Shown here one piece after another: positions 7,914 to 15,494 of a stretch of 26,774 bases of DNA. Origin of the DNA: JAGDXZ01 sp049966915 (GTDB taxonomy: Archaea > Micrarchaeota > Micrarchaeia > Micrarchaeales > CABMGC01); contig JBMFTS010000007.1 in NCBI GenBank assembly GCA_049966915.1, positions 1 through 26,774 of the forward strand, read 5' to 3'. Each line of letters begins with the position of its first letter. The first letter of the stretch is position 1. The notes beneath the pieces are model-generated. The model made no database searches. It was not told where the DNA came from and was given only the letters and a program-made list of their open reading frames with translations. Position numbers and translations under genes: made by a program.

Positions 7914-8969
7914 TCAGTAAAAAACACGTATGCCCTTGTATTCGCGCCTATCCGGCATTTTGCCCGTTATGCTTATCTCGTACCCGCAGTTCTTGCACCT
8001 GTTTTTGCTGTCAAGGTTCCATTCGGTAACGGCAAAGCCTTCCCTACCTATTGCCTTCGCCCCGCAGCTTGGGCAATACGTGTTTTGATACTCGCTTCCT
8101 GGCGCGTTGCCTATGTAAACATAGTTTAGCCCGTTTTTCTTCGCAGTCTCGTAATGTTTCAGCAAGGTTTGGTAGCTTGTATGCGGCAGGTCAAGCATTT
8201 TATAATCCGGGAAAAACGCCAGGAACTGAACCGGCGTATCCGCTCCTAGCGCTTCGCGAATCCATCTGGTGAGTCTGTCGCAATCGTCAATAGAATCGCC
8301 CACTTCCGGAACGACAAGGTCTGTTATCTCTATGTGCATGCCTGCCTGCTTCATGTACACAAGCGCCTGCTTTATGGGTTCCACGCTTGCAACAGCCATG
8401 TACTTGTTCGCGAACTTCTCGCTTCCGTTGCCCTTGAAATCTACAACCACCGCGTCGACAAGGCCCTTCATCTCGTCTATTGCCTCTTTTGTCAAATAGC
8501 CGTTTGTCACGAACACGTTGAACAGGCCTTTTTCATGGGCAAGCCTGGCCGCATCTAGAGCGTATTCTATAAATATTGCCGGCTCGTTGTAGGTAAAGGC
8601 AAGGCCCTGCGCCTTTTGCTTTACTGCCATGTCCACGAGCTCAGTTGGCGAAAGCTCGTAGCCCGTTATTTCCTTGTCCTTCGAGATGTTGTGGTTCTGG
8701 CAAAACAGGCAGCCGAAGTTGCACGAGGACGTGCCAACGCCAAGGACGTAGCTGCCAGGCATGAAGTGGAAGAATGGCTTTTTCTCTATAGGATCAAGTT
8801 CTATTGCCGCCACTACGCCGTAATTTTCAAGGTAGAGCTTGCCGTTCTTGTTCGCGCGAACATAGCAGAAGCCTCGCGAGCCTTCGGGTATTGTGCATCG
8901 CCTAGCGCAAGCCGTGCACCTGACCTTGCCGCCTTGCAACGGCTCGTAAAGCGCTGCCTCTTTTTCCAT
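7914..8969 (-). CDS. amrS: AmrS-type radical SAM enzyme (AmmeMemoRadiSam system)
   Basis: This 351-residue enzyme resembles pyruvate-formate-lyase activases. The N-terminal Cys cluster is RCTACARRC with FCYVRAN (C18, C21, C25, C35). The radical SAM motif is CNFGCLFC (C83-x3-C87-x2-C90), and a zinc ribbon closes the protein (YCPSCG ... RCKNCG). These match the AmrS family, which elsewhere sits with AMMECR1 and MEMO homologues; neither is in this window. The ATG at 8969 is preferred over an upstream ATG at 9002 because a TATA box (8991-9000) is centred 25 nt above it and overlaps the longer reading, so the mRNA is predicted to be leaderless. The target is unknown. Confidence 0.9.
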   Translation of the reverse strand: MEKEAALYEPLQGGKVRCTACARRCTIPEGSRGFCYVRANKNGKLYLENYGVVAAIELDPIEKKPFFHFMPGSYVLGVGTSSCNFGCLFCQNHNISKDKEITGYELSPTELVDMAVKQKAQGLAFTYNEPAIFIEYALDAARLAHEKGLFNVFVTNGYLTKEAIDEMKGLVDAVVVDFKGNGSEKFANKYMAVASVEPIKQALVYMKQAGMHIEITDLVVPEVGDSIDDCDRLTRWIREALGADTPVQFLAFFPDYKMLDLPHTSYQTLLKHYETAKKNGLNYVYIGNAPGSEYQNTYCPSCGAKAIGREGFAVTEWNLDSKNRCKNCGYEISITGKMPDRREYKGIRVFY

Positions 8970-8990
8970 GCTTTTAAATTGCGCTTTTTG

Positions 8991-9000
8991 ATATATAAGC
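8991..9000 (-). promoter_or_regulatory. TATA box of amrS
   Basis: The minus strand reads GCTTATATAT, centred about 25 nt before ATG 8969. It lies in the short stretch just after the dph2 stop, so amrS has its own promoter as well as possible read-through from dph2. Confidence 0.7.
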
Positions 9001-9013
9001 ATAGGCGTTGCGC

Positions 9014-9934
9014 CTACGCGCTTTGCCTTGCGTTGCTTTTGCTGTCTAATATGAGCATAAGCTCGTCAGGGCTCAGGAGCGGCCTGTTTAGCCTGTCGTG
9101 GTCTTCGGTAACGAGCCTGGGGCATGCCGTATTTACAAAAGCCTCTATTTCCATAGCGTTGTTCAGCGAGTCGAAGTCGAACGTGTTGGAAACGAGTATT
9201 ACTGCTTTCTTTCCGGCGCTCTGTATCTTGTTTTTGAGTATCTTTGCCAGGGCCATGTTGTACTGGCCAATTTTTGTGCTGACAAGAATGCCGAAATTGC
9301 GCGCTAGCGCAGCCCTGGCGATTCTTGCTTTCTTGGCCTTTTCCTGCTCCTCGCGCATGTAGTCTATGCGCTTTACTGTATTCTGAAACGGGTCTATTAC
9401 CACAAACGGCTTTGTGGTTTGCAAAAGCGCGCCCAGCGGGTGGAAAAGCCCGCCGCCGAAGTAGACAAACGCATCAACCTGCTTGTCAAGCGAAGCGACG
9501 TTGCCCACGTCGCAGCCAAGCAGCTGGCCCTTGTACTTGGCGAAGCCGTTTGGCGTGTTGAGCACAACGCGCTTGCCGTGGCGCGAGTAAAAGTCCTCTA
9601 TGCTTTTGATCTGGTGTATGTGCTGCACTGTAGTGAGCAGGCAAATCGCGGAATAGCCTTCGAGCATTTCCAGCGATTTAGGAAGAAGGTCTAGGCTGGC
9701 GTCTATGCCATATTCCACATATTCCACGTTGAAATCAGCGCGCTTGAATTCGGCGTGGCCGAAGTGCACGAGCTTGTCGGCGCCTATTTTGCGCGCCTCG
9801 TCTATTGCAAGGTCGCATGCGCCGAAGCTTGGCGACGCAGAAACAAATACTTCATTGCCTTCTTGCGCGAGCTTTTCTGCATAGGCCATTGCGTGCTGCT
9901 TTAGGCCTTCTGGAAATTGTAGCAGGATTTTCAT
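9014..9934 (-). CDS. dph2: Diphthamide biosynthesis enzyme Dph2
   Basis: This 306-residue protein is a non-canonical radical SAM enzyme. It transfers the 3-amino-3-carboxypropyl group of SAM to a histidine of elongation factor aEF2, the first step of diphthamide synthesis. The three widely spaced cluster cysteines are visible: C40 (FGACDLA), C141 (LLGCDVGN) and C271 (NTACPRL), matching archaeal Dph2 homodimers. GGTAAT begins exactly 9 nt before the ATG. It follows rpl10e by about 66 nt, probably in one transcript. Joining a ribosomal protein with an EF2-modifying enzyme gives a translation-related unit. Confidence 0.95.
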   Translation of the reverse strand: MKILLQFPEGLKQHAMAYAEKLAQEGNEVFVSASPSFGACDLAIDEARKIGADKLVHFGHAEFKRADFNVEYVEYGIDASLDLLPKSLEMLEGYSAICLLTTVQHIHQIKSIEDFYSRHGKRVVLNTPNGFAKYKGQLLGCDVGNVASLDKQVDAFVYFGGGLFHPLGALLQTTKPFVVIDPFQNTVKRIDYMREEQEKAKKARIARAALARNFGILVSTKIGQYNMALAKILKNKIQSAGKKAVILVSNTFDFDSLNNAMEIEAFVNTACPRLVTEDHDRLNRPLLSPDELMLILDSKSNARQSA

Positions 9935-10000
9935 GAGATTACCCTCGGGCTGTACTGCGCGCGCAGGCCGTGCGGCCAGGTCGAGAAAAGATAGCGTATA

Positions 10001-10597
10001 TCAGCCTGCAATTTCGCTTTGGCCTTCGCCCTTTATTACCCTCTCTAGGTCGTTGCCCTGTTCGCTTTCGCGCTTGAGCTCCTGTACACTTATGCCGTAT
10101 GTGCCTGAAAGCTTCTTAGAGGCGCGCTCAAGGGCTTCCTTTGCCACCTTCCTGTTGTTGCTTGTGGTTTTCAGCACGAATACGCGTTCGCCGCTTTTCA
10201 CTCTTGCTGCTACTCCTACCGGCTTGCCGAAAGTCATTGTCATGCCTTGAGAAAGCCTGTCTGCGCCGGCGCCGGTTGCGAATTTCTTTTCGCGTATGAC
10301 GTGGTGCGGGTAAAGTGCTACTTTGAAAAAGTAGTTGCCAGGTATCTCGCGCTCCAAGTACTTGTTGGCTACCTGCCTTGCGGCTTCGAGCGCGTTCGAT
10401 CTTAGCTGTATGTCCTGCTTCGAAACCAGGCCGAACTCGAGGTCGTATTCGGGCTTATCCGCGCCCATCGTGAATATGAGCAGGCTGGTCCTGGGCATGG
10501 CCTTTATGTAGTTCTTCCTCGGCTTCCTTACTGAATATCTTGTCCATGGCTGGCTGCTTTTAATGTTTCTCGTCGATCTGCCGGGTCTGATCTTCAA
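10001..10597 (-). CDS. rpl10e: Ribosomal protein L10e (uL16), UUG start
   Basis: This 198-residue large-subunit protein L10e/uL16 sits near the peptidyl-transferase centre and helps position tRNA. Family features are N-terminal RPGRSTRN, then QPWTRYSVRKPRKNYIKAMP, and the core stretch YPHHVIREKKFATGAGADRLSQGM. The start is TTG 10597, because the family N-terminus begins there and GGTGAT (10606-10601) stands 3 nt upstream, a perfect anti-Shine-Dalgarno match; the next Met, at residue 34, would remove conserved sequence. The C-terminal ~20 residues (KRESEQGNDLERVIKGEG) are an acidic extension. The gene is divergent from the DNA-transfer operon and leads dph2. Confidence 0.95.
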   Translation of the reverse strand: MKIRPGRSTRNIKSSQPWTRYSVRKPRKNYIKAMPRTSLLIFTMGADKPEYDLEFGLVSKQDIQLRSNALEAARQVANKYLEREIPGNYFFKVALYPHHVIREKKFATGAGADRLSQGMTMTFGKPVGVAARVKSGERVFVLKTTSNNRKVAKEALERASKKLSGTYGISVQELKRESEQGNDLERVIKGEGQSEIAG

Positions 10598-10693
10598 AAT
10601 ATCACCTTTTTAATTTTTGATTGAATAAGCTTAATATCTCTTTCCGTATTCGCTTCTTTTACATGCATGCAGTAGCAGCTAATATACTTATCT

Positions 10694-10707
10694 ATTTATA
10701 TATTTAT
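10694..10707 (+). promoter_or_regulatory. TATA box of the DNA-transfer operon
   Basis: ATTTATATATTTAT sits in the AT-rich divergent gap (10598-10754). It predicts transcription from about 10727 and a leader of about 28 nt. Upstream on the minus strand, an ATTAAGCTTATT stretch (10623-10634) may serve rpl10e. Confidence 0.6.
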
Positions 10708-10754
10708 CTTAGTAAATAATATGTAATCAAATAAAAGAATAAGCAAGTGATAGC

Positions 10755-11126
10755 ATGCAAAAATATGAGTCCGCGCTGGTTGCAGCAAAGAGGGCGTTGC
10801 CGAAGGTGCCGCTACTTATGGCATTCCTGCTGTTGAGGCGCGCCGGCGCCGCGGCGCTGGGATTTGACATAATCTCAACGCTTAATTCTGTGCAGGCGCT
10901 TCTTGCGCATGTGGGTCCGCTGCTAAGTGCAATAATGTTCATAATAGCTGGCATTTTCTTTGCCATAGCGCAGCTTTTTCCGACGTACAAGCGGGCGTCG
11001 CTGCATTCCACTGCGGCAGACATACTTGTCGGCGCGATAATAGTGGCTGTGCTTTCCGTTGCGTCGAGCGGGCTTGCGATTGCTTCGACGCACTTGCTCA
11101 CAAATATTACCAGCAACACGCTGTAA
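10755..11126 (+). CDS. VirB2/TrbC- or CedA1-like two-helix pilin candidate
   Basis: This 123-residue protein has a basic N-terminus (KYESALVAAKR) and a hydrophobic leader with small residues (RRAGAAALG) resembling a cleavable signal. Two long helices follow, at roughly residues 51-74 and 87-113, joined by a short basic loop (PTYKRASLHS). That leader-helix-basic loop-helix plan is the architecture of VirB2/TrbC conjugative pilins and of archaeal CedA1/TedC pilins. AGTGAT starts 9 nt before the ATG. It is the first gene of the operon and is followed after 16 nt by a six-helix membrane protein, the VirB2-VirB6 pairing expected of such systems. Similarity is judged from topology, not from alignment. 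A generic small membrane protein is the alternative. Confidence 0.65.
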   Translation: MQKYESALVAAKRALPKVPLLMAFLLLRRAGAAALGFDIISTLNSVQALLAHVGPLLSAIMFIIAGIFFAIAQLFPTYKRASLHSTAADILVGAIIVAVLSVASSGLAIASTHLLTNITSNTL

Positions 11127-11142
11127 GCACGCGAGTGTTTTA

Positions 11143-12135
11143 ATGAGCGGCGTTTTGCCTTTCGGCGCATACGGCTATGCCATATCTGTACTGGTAATAA
11201 GCATAATGATCTCGGCAAGCGGCATAGTGCTCGGCGTGGGCTTTGCCACAGACAACAAGCGTCTCAAGGAATTCGGCAAGAGCGAACTTATGCAAAGCGC
11301 CGTAAACGGCATGCTTGTGGGCTCGCTGCTCGTGCTCTTTGCCGGCGGCGGCGTGATTGCTACGCTGATAAATAGCACTGCGCTGCAGAAAAACACTAGC
11401 ATAAACTGCATGGGCGTGCTTTCTGGCAATGCTGCGATGTGCTTGGCGTATGATTATCTTGTGGGTTCTTCCCCTTACACATTCATGGGCCATTCAAACA
11501 CATCAATATTTGATTTGTGCGTTGCTCTGCTTTTGCCTCTTTACGCGCTTTACGCAGTGCTCGGCGCATTCGGCACATTTCTCGCGCCTCTGCTCAACCA
11601 GATAAAGTACCTTACGCAAATACTTTCGGCTACTGCGATAAGCGCCACTGTTCAGGCTGCGTTTCTGCTTTTTTCTGCTGCAACTTCCCTTACGCTGATA
11701 ATGCCGCTAGGCATTGTGCTGCGCTCGTTCTATCCCAGCAGGAAGCTCGGCGGCTTCCTCATAGCAGTCGCCATAGGGCTTTATGCCATATTTCCGCTTA
11801 CATACGTGATGGATGCCTATGCTGCAAACAGCTTTACAGGCTCTGTGCTGAGCAGTGCAAGCAGCATAAGCTCGCTTTCCAGCAGCATGCAGCAAAGCCC
11901 GGCGAACGAAACCGCGGCAAACGGCATACTTTCTGGCGCGTACGCGATCGTAAAGCCCATCATAAACGAAATTGCCTCTGTAGTAAATTCTCTCATGAGC
12001 GTCGTGGCCTATGCCATAATCTACGCTTTCGTTTTGCCAGCGTTCAGCGTGGTGGTTACAATAGTGGGCATAAAGGAGCTTGCGCAGCTTCTGGGCTCAG
12101 ACGCTTCGATTCTCAATAGGCTAAGCATGGTGTGA
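11143..12135 (+). CDS. Six-helix CedA/VirB6-like channel candidate
   Basis: This 330-residue polytopic protein has about six helices (near 11-33, 50-75, 122-150, 157-190, 195-220, 285-315). A Ser-rich loop (residues ~225-255, SSASSISSLSSSMQQ) and a loop with two cysteines (NCMGVLSGNAAMC) lie between helices. Size, helix count and place after a VirB2-like gene match VirB6/TrbL and crenarchaeal CedA, the inner-membrane channel parts of DNA-transfer machines. I chose ATG 11143 (AGTG at -9) over a longer reading from 11059 that would overlap the pilin gene. The stop overlaps or nearly touches the next gene. I see no motif that proves the family; topology and context carry the call. Confidence 0.65.
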   Translation: MSGVLPFGAYGYAISVLVISIMISASGIVLGVGFATDNKRLKEFGKSELMQSAVNGMLVGSLLVLFAGGGVIATLINSTALQKNTSINCMGVLSGNAAMCLAYDYLVGSSPYTFMGHSNTSIFDLCVALLLPLYALYAVLGAFGTFLAPLLNQIKYLTQILSATAISATVQAAFLLFSAATSLTLIMPLGIVLRSFYPSRKLGGFLIAVAIGLYAIFPLTYVMDAYAANSFTGSVLSSASSISSLSSSMQQSPANETAANGILSGAYAIVKPIINEIASVVNSLMSVVAYAIIYAFVLPAFSVVVTIVGIKELAQLLGSDASILNRLSMV

Positions 12136-12137
12136 GC

Positions 12138-12842
12138 ATGCAAGACAGGTTTTTCGCGTATGCCGTTTACGCCTTGGCAGTTCTTTCGTTCATGTTTGCG
12201 CTTGCAAGTGGCAGCGCCGTGCTGCTGTTGCTTGTCGCCGTGCTGCTGTTTATGAGCAGCGTCTATGCCGGTGCCAGCGGCATAATAAACAGGGTGCTTT
12301 TGCCCGCGCTTGCACCGTCTTTGCGCATGCGCGAAGGCCAGTATGCGCTTGCGCCGGGAGGCTCTGCAGCTATAGTGCGGCAGGGCCAGGTCTACATGGC
12401 CATATCTGCGCTTTCTCTTTCTGTTCTTAAGCCCGGTTCCGAATCGAAAATAGGCGAGGCATTGTCGAGTGCAAGCGTTGACATGGACTATGTCGTCAGC
12501 ATAAGGCACATAGACGCGCACAGGTTCATGGAGGGGCTTGAGCTGAAGCACAGGCTCAAGGAGCTAGAAATTGCGAAGCTTGGCAACAGCAGCTACGCAA
12601 AGCTCAGCGAGCTCAGGCACGAGCTAGAGGTCATAGAGGGCGAGCTTAGCGCAGTAGCAGGTTCAAAGCCCGTGCAGGCCAGTTTTACAATAAAGGTGTT
12701 CGCTAGCGCGCAGTCGCCGCGCGCGGCTGCAAACGATGCCTTTTCAAACGCAGAAGGAATAGCCAACGTTCTCGGCGCCGTATCCGGCATTTCGGCAAGC
12801 GTGCTCAAAGGCGACGAGTTGCTCGAGGTGCTGTCATGCTAG
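12138..12842 (+). CDS. Two-helix protein with VirB4 N-terminal-like domain
   Basis: This 234-residue protein has two N-terminal helices (about 8-26 and 28-46), then a soluble domain. Its middle holds a charged helical segment (KHRLKELEIAKLGNSS). Its last ~60 residues follow the alternating pattern of VirB4/TraC N-terminal domains: a strand (SFTIKVFASA), a helix over AAANDAFSNAEGIANVLG, a strand (ISASVLKG) and an ELLEVL end. Bacterial VirB3-VirB4 fusions put two helices ahead of this domain, so the gene looks like VirB3 plus a VirB4 N-domain separated from its motor. ATG 12138 has GGTG at -9, and an in-frame GTG at 12132 is possible. It overlaps the ATPase gene by 7 nt. This is inference; no family is certain. 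Confidence 0.55.
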   Translation: MQDRFFAYAVYALAVLSFMFALASGSAVLLLLVAVLLFMSSVYAGASGIINRVLLPALAPSLRMREGQYALAPGGSAAIVRQGQVYMAISALSLSVLKPGSESKIGEALSSASVDMDYVVSIRHIDAHRFMEGLELKHRLKELEIAKLGNSSYAKLSELRHELEVIEGELSAVAGSKPVQASFTIKVFASAQSPRAAANDAFSNAEGIANVLGAVSGISASVLKGDELLEVLSC

Positions 12843-13894
12843 GCGTTAATTCAGCTGCAGGCGCGTGCACAATGGCGTATTCGAGAGTGCTGAAGCTGCT
12901 TGACGTAGTTCACGGAGATTTGCCAGATTTTAGCATGTTGCAAGAAGCAGCAATGCGCGGCGTGTACATAGGCACGGCAAAGGATTCTAGAACACCGATA
13001 TTCCTTGATTTTACTCAGTTGGTAAATCCCCATGTGTTCATATTTGGCGTGACCGGCAGCGGCAAAACTTATTTGATGAAAAGCCTTATGCTAAAGCTCA
13101 AAGCCTCGCTCTCCGCCGAAATTCACTGCATAGACTTTACTGGAGAGTACAAGGACTTCGCCTCCGCTGTCGGTATAAGCTCGTACGTTCGCGCAGGCAC
13201 AGAATCCGACGAAGGCCTTTCGGCAGCGCTGGCGGCGCTAGATGTCATAAGGCGCAGAATGCGAAGGCGCGGCACAGCCGAAGCGCCAAATGCCTTTGTG
13301 TTTCTAGACGAGTCGTGGAAGCTTTTGGGCAAGAGCCAAAGCTTTGCCACGCTGTTGCGCGAAGGCAGGAAGTACGGCGTCGGGCTCGTAATGGCTTCGC
13401 AGTTGCTCGAGGACCTTGCAGCACCTATGCTGGATAACGTTGCTACCATATTCGCTTTCAGGTTGCAAAACATGCGCAGCATAGAACGCATTCTCAGAAA
13501 TTACGGGCTAGGTGACGAGTATGCAGGCGTTATCCAAAATCTTGGCGTAGGCTCGGCAATAATGTTGCAAATGTACAAGGCAAAAATCGCCAGGGCATTC
13601 GAAGTAAGAGTAAGCGGCGCTTCGCTCGGCCATTATGTTAAAATACGCTCAGGTGATGGCGTGTATTTGGAGATAAGTGCGGACAAGCTTGAAAGCATAG
13701 TGCGAGAAACTTGCGGCGATCGTGCCGCCGAGGCGGTTCCGGGCGGATCTGATGTGCAGCTCGAGCTTACTTCGTTCATGCGTTCGCTTCTTGCTCATGG
13801 CGCCAGCAGGACGGGCGTGCTCCGCGCGCTTCGGCGCATAGGCATAAGCGACGCGGACATAGCCGACGCTTTCGCAATTGTGACGGTGCAATAA
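12836..13894 (+). CDS. HerA/VirB4/CedB-class DNA-translocase ATPase
   Basis: This 352-residue ATPase of the HerA-FtsK superfamily has Walker A GVTGSGKT (residues 71-78), preceded by VNPHVFIF, the usual "L..PH..I.G" context. Walker B is FVFLDE (154-159), the family helix REGRKYG is at 175-181, and the sensor glutamine is in MASQ (Q189). It lacks the N-terminal domain typical of VirB4, which the preceding overlapping gene could provide. The C-terminal ~60 residues form a small helical domain (GVLRALRRIGISDADIADAF). GGTG stands at -9 of the ATG. A hexameric motor that moves DNA or powers pilus assembly is the family role. No NurA nuclease is near, so a HerA-NurA resection role is less likely. 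Confidence 0.85.
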   Translation: MLGVNSAAGACTMAYSRVLKLLDVVHGDLPDFSMLQEAAMRGVYIGTAKDSRTPIFLDFTQLVNPHVFIFGVTGSGKTYLMKSLMLKLKASLSAEIHCIDFTGEYKDFASAVGISSYVRAGTESDEGLSAALAALDVIRRRMRRRGTAEAPNAFVFLDESWKLLGKSQSFATLLREGRKYGVGLVMASQLLEDLAAPMLDNVATIFAFRLQNMRSIERILRNYGLGDEYAGVIQNLGVGSAIMLQMYKAKIARAFEVRVSGASLGHYVKIRSGDGVYLEISADKLESIVRETCGDRAAEAVPGGSDVQLELTSFMRSLLAHGASRTGVLRALRRIGISDADIADAFAIVTVQ

Positions 13895-13895
13895 A

Positions 13896-14582
13896 ATGTA
13901 CTTGCATGGAAACGCCAGCGGGCAATATCTCATGAGTTGCATGCGCCTGAAAATCGCGACGGGCAAGCTGAGTGCGATAGCCTCAGCGCTGGCCAATTAT
14001 CCTGGTATGGTGCAGGTGGGCACAGGCACAATGCTTAAGTACGAGCTCAGGCCAGATTCGCAAAATCCGGACCATTTTTACGTGCTAGAAATAACGCGGA
14101 ACAGCATGGCGCTTTTTACATTCTCCAAGTCTTCCCCGGTATATTTCATGCAAGAGGCGCTTCTTAGATTAGTCAGCGTGCTTTCCCTGCTCGACGGTGT
14201 GTGTACCGCCGAGCTTTCGGGCATTTACCCTTACCTTATTAGCGTGCTTGCAAGGCAACAGCTTGCGTACGCCGAGGAAAGGGCCATTGACGTGCGCAAG
14301 CCGCATGACGATCTTGCATTGCTCCTTTCATCGCGCATAAAGGCGCTTCTTGAAGAGAACTACGCGCTGAAGCGTTCCGGCTCCGAATCAAGTCAGGCGC
14401 TTTCGAGAGTCACGGCAATGCTGATAGTTTCAAGGTCTTCTGGACTGGCAAGCGTGTCAGAGCTGGCAAGGATTACGGGCCAGAGCCGCGAGCAGATACT
14501 TCTTGCGATGGCGGAACTGCCAAAGCTTGGCTATCGCGCCGCATACAAAAATCGCGATGAATTCGAGCTGGTGGGGCTATGA
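13896..14582 (+). CDS. Soluble protein with C-terminal winged-helix-like domain, unknown function
   Basis: This 228-residue protein has no membrane helix. The N-terminal ~120 residues look alpha/beta, with a hydrophobic strand-rich part (FYVLEITRNSMALFTFS). The C-terminal ~55 residues read as a helix-turn-helix (SVSELARITGQSREQILLAMAEL) followed by a wing-like end (YRAAYKNRDEFELVGL). It begins 1 nt after the ATPase stop and ends in an ATGA overlap with the next gene, so it is made together with the motor. It could bind DNA as an adaptor, act as an autoregulator of the operon, or use the domain for protein contact. I do not recognise the family. Confidence 0.7.
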   Translation: MYLHGNASGQYLMSCMRLKIATGKLSAIASALANYPGMVQVGTGTMLKYELRPDSQNPDHFYVLEITRNSMALFTFSKSSPVYFMQEALLRLVSVLSLLDGVCTAELSGIYPYLISVLARQQLAYAEERAIDVRKPHDDLALLLSSRIKALLEENYALKRSGSESSQALSRVTAMLIVSRSSGLASVSELARITGQSREQILLAMAELPKLGYRAAYKNRDEFELVGL

Positions 14583-15028
14583 GCTATGCATTATCTCTAC
14601 TTTACGAGTTTTTGCCTGTGCTTGTGGGAATTGCCTTGCTGAAAGCGCTCATGTCGCTGCGAATATCTGGCAAGAAGGTTACAATACTGTTTAATGCTGA
14701 AGCAGCACTTGGCTCAGCAAATAAGGCAGCTCAGAATCGGCGCGCGGCTACGCGGCATGCCGCGTTCTGCTCATTAGCGAACGATCTTCTAATAATGAAC
14801 GGCAGTTTTGCCGGCAATGCCGCTTCCGCAGAGCGCATGTCGTTCGACGTACTGGGGCTCGTGGATTTGTCAGATCCAGGTCATGCAAACGTTTTGCTTT
14901 CAAGGCAAAAACACAAGTCCATACGAATAGCAGCCAGCAGGGAAGAGCTCTTGCGATGCATTTTCTCAAGCGGCAAGTACGTGCTTGCCTACGTGCTCGG
15001 GTATGACATAGGTGTGGCAAATGCTTGA
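14579..15028 (+). CDS. Single-helix membrane-anchored protein, unknown function
   Basis: This 149-residue protein has one N-terminal helix (residues ~5-27, LSLLYEFLPVLVGIALLKAL), a basic stop (RISGKK) and a soluble alpha/beta domain of about 115 residues. The basic flank after the helix suggests the domain is cytoplasmic. It overlaps the upstream gene by ATGA, and GGTG is exactly at -9. It overlaps the next gene by 8 nt. Size and plan could suit a bitopic scaffold of a transfer machine (VirB8-like proteins are also bitopic), but topology would be opposite to VirB8 and no motif supports that. Unknown. Confidence 0.7.
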   Translation: MSYALSLLYEFLPVLVGIALLKALMSLRISGKKVTILFNAEAALGSANKAAQNRRAATRHAAFCSLANDLLIMNGSFAGNAASAERMSFDVLGLVDLSDPGHANVLLSRQKHKSIRIAASREELLRCIFSSGKYVLAYVLGYDIGVANA

Positions 15029-15206
15029 ACTGCTATACGCGCTTTTGAAGTCGGTTTTCGCCGTGAGTTCCATAGCGGTCGGCGCTTTCTTCCTCGCGAC
15101 TTCTGCCAAGGCCGTTTTGCGCGGCGTGTTCGGGTTTGGCAGCGCGATGCTTGTTCTTGCGTTTTTTGCGTGCTCGTTGCTGTTTTATGCTTTTGCGGTG
15201 GTGTAA
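15021..15206 (+). CDS. Small two-helix membrane protein (CedA2-size), unknown function
   Basis: This 61-residue protein has helices at roughly 5-28 and 38-60, joined by a short basic loop (TSAKAVLRG). ATG 15021 has GGTG 10 nt upstream, and a GTG at 15012 in frame would add three residues. It overlaps the upstream gene by 8 nt and the next by 1 nt. Two short helices with a basic loop resemble the second small protein (CedA2) of the crenarchaeal DNA import system or a minor pilin, but the resemblance is architectural only. Confidence 0.65.
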   Translation: MLELLYALLKSVFAVSSIAVGAFFLATSAKAVLRGVFGFGSAMLVLAFFACSLLFYAFAVV

Positions 15207-15490
15207 TGGACATGTTGAGCTTGTATCGGCTTGACAATTCCCTTGAGCTTTTTGCGAGCATGTGCGTTGCGGTGTCTTTTCTCGCATTTTCATCCAGCGT
15301 GCTGCTCGTGCTTGGCATGCTACACGGCGTTGCGCTTCTTGTTGTTTTCGCGGTTTCAGTTATTCTAGCGCCTGCCGTCTTTATGCGCATAAAGGATGGC
15401 TCGGGGGTAAGCGAAAGGGCTGTTGGCGCAGCGCTGCTGGCCGCTACCGCCAACGTGCTGGTGCTGTTTGTGCTCTATGCCGTGTGGTGA
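15206..15490 (+). CDS. Three-helix membrane protein, unknown function
   Basis: This 94-residue protein has three helices at about 13-38, 40-60 and 70-93. A conserved-looking polar stretch (MRIKDGSGVSERA) lies between helices 2 and 3. ATG 15206 shares one base with the preceding TAA, and GGTG begins 9 nt before it. Its stop codon (TGA 15488-15490) lies inside the GGTGAT that serves the next gene, so translation of the pair is tightly linked. No family is recognised. Membership in the membrane part of the transfer machine is inferred from position. Confidence 0.65.
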   Translation: MDMLSLYRLDNSLELFASMCVAVSFLAFSSSVLLVLGMLHGVALLVVFAVSVILAPAVFMRIKDGSGVSERAVGAALLAATANVLVLFVLYAVW

Positions 15491-15494
15491 TGCA

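Noticed and set aside
8970..9002. N-terminal extension of AmrS from ATG 9002
   Set aside because: It would be translated through the TATA box that is placed exactly for a leaderless start at 8969, and the extra residues do not look like the family N-terminus.
10755..11126. Archaeal type IV pilin (class III signal) or archaellin
   Set aside because: No PibD-type cleavage motif (a Lys/Arg-Gly pair before a single hydrophobic helix) is seen; there are two helices with a basic loop, and no GspE/TadC-like pair follows.
12836..13894. HerA as part of a HerA-NurA-Mre11-Rad50 resection locus
   Set aside because: No nuclease or Rad50/Mre11 gene is near, and the neighbours are membrane proteins, so a membrane-bound translocase fits better.
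15477..15494. ATG 15477 as the start of the large ATPase
   Set aside because: It has no ribosome-binding site and runs into the upstream gene, whereas TTG 15495 has a perfect GGTGAT at the standard distance.
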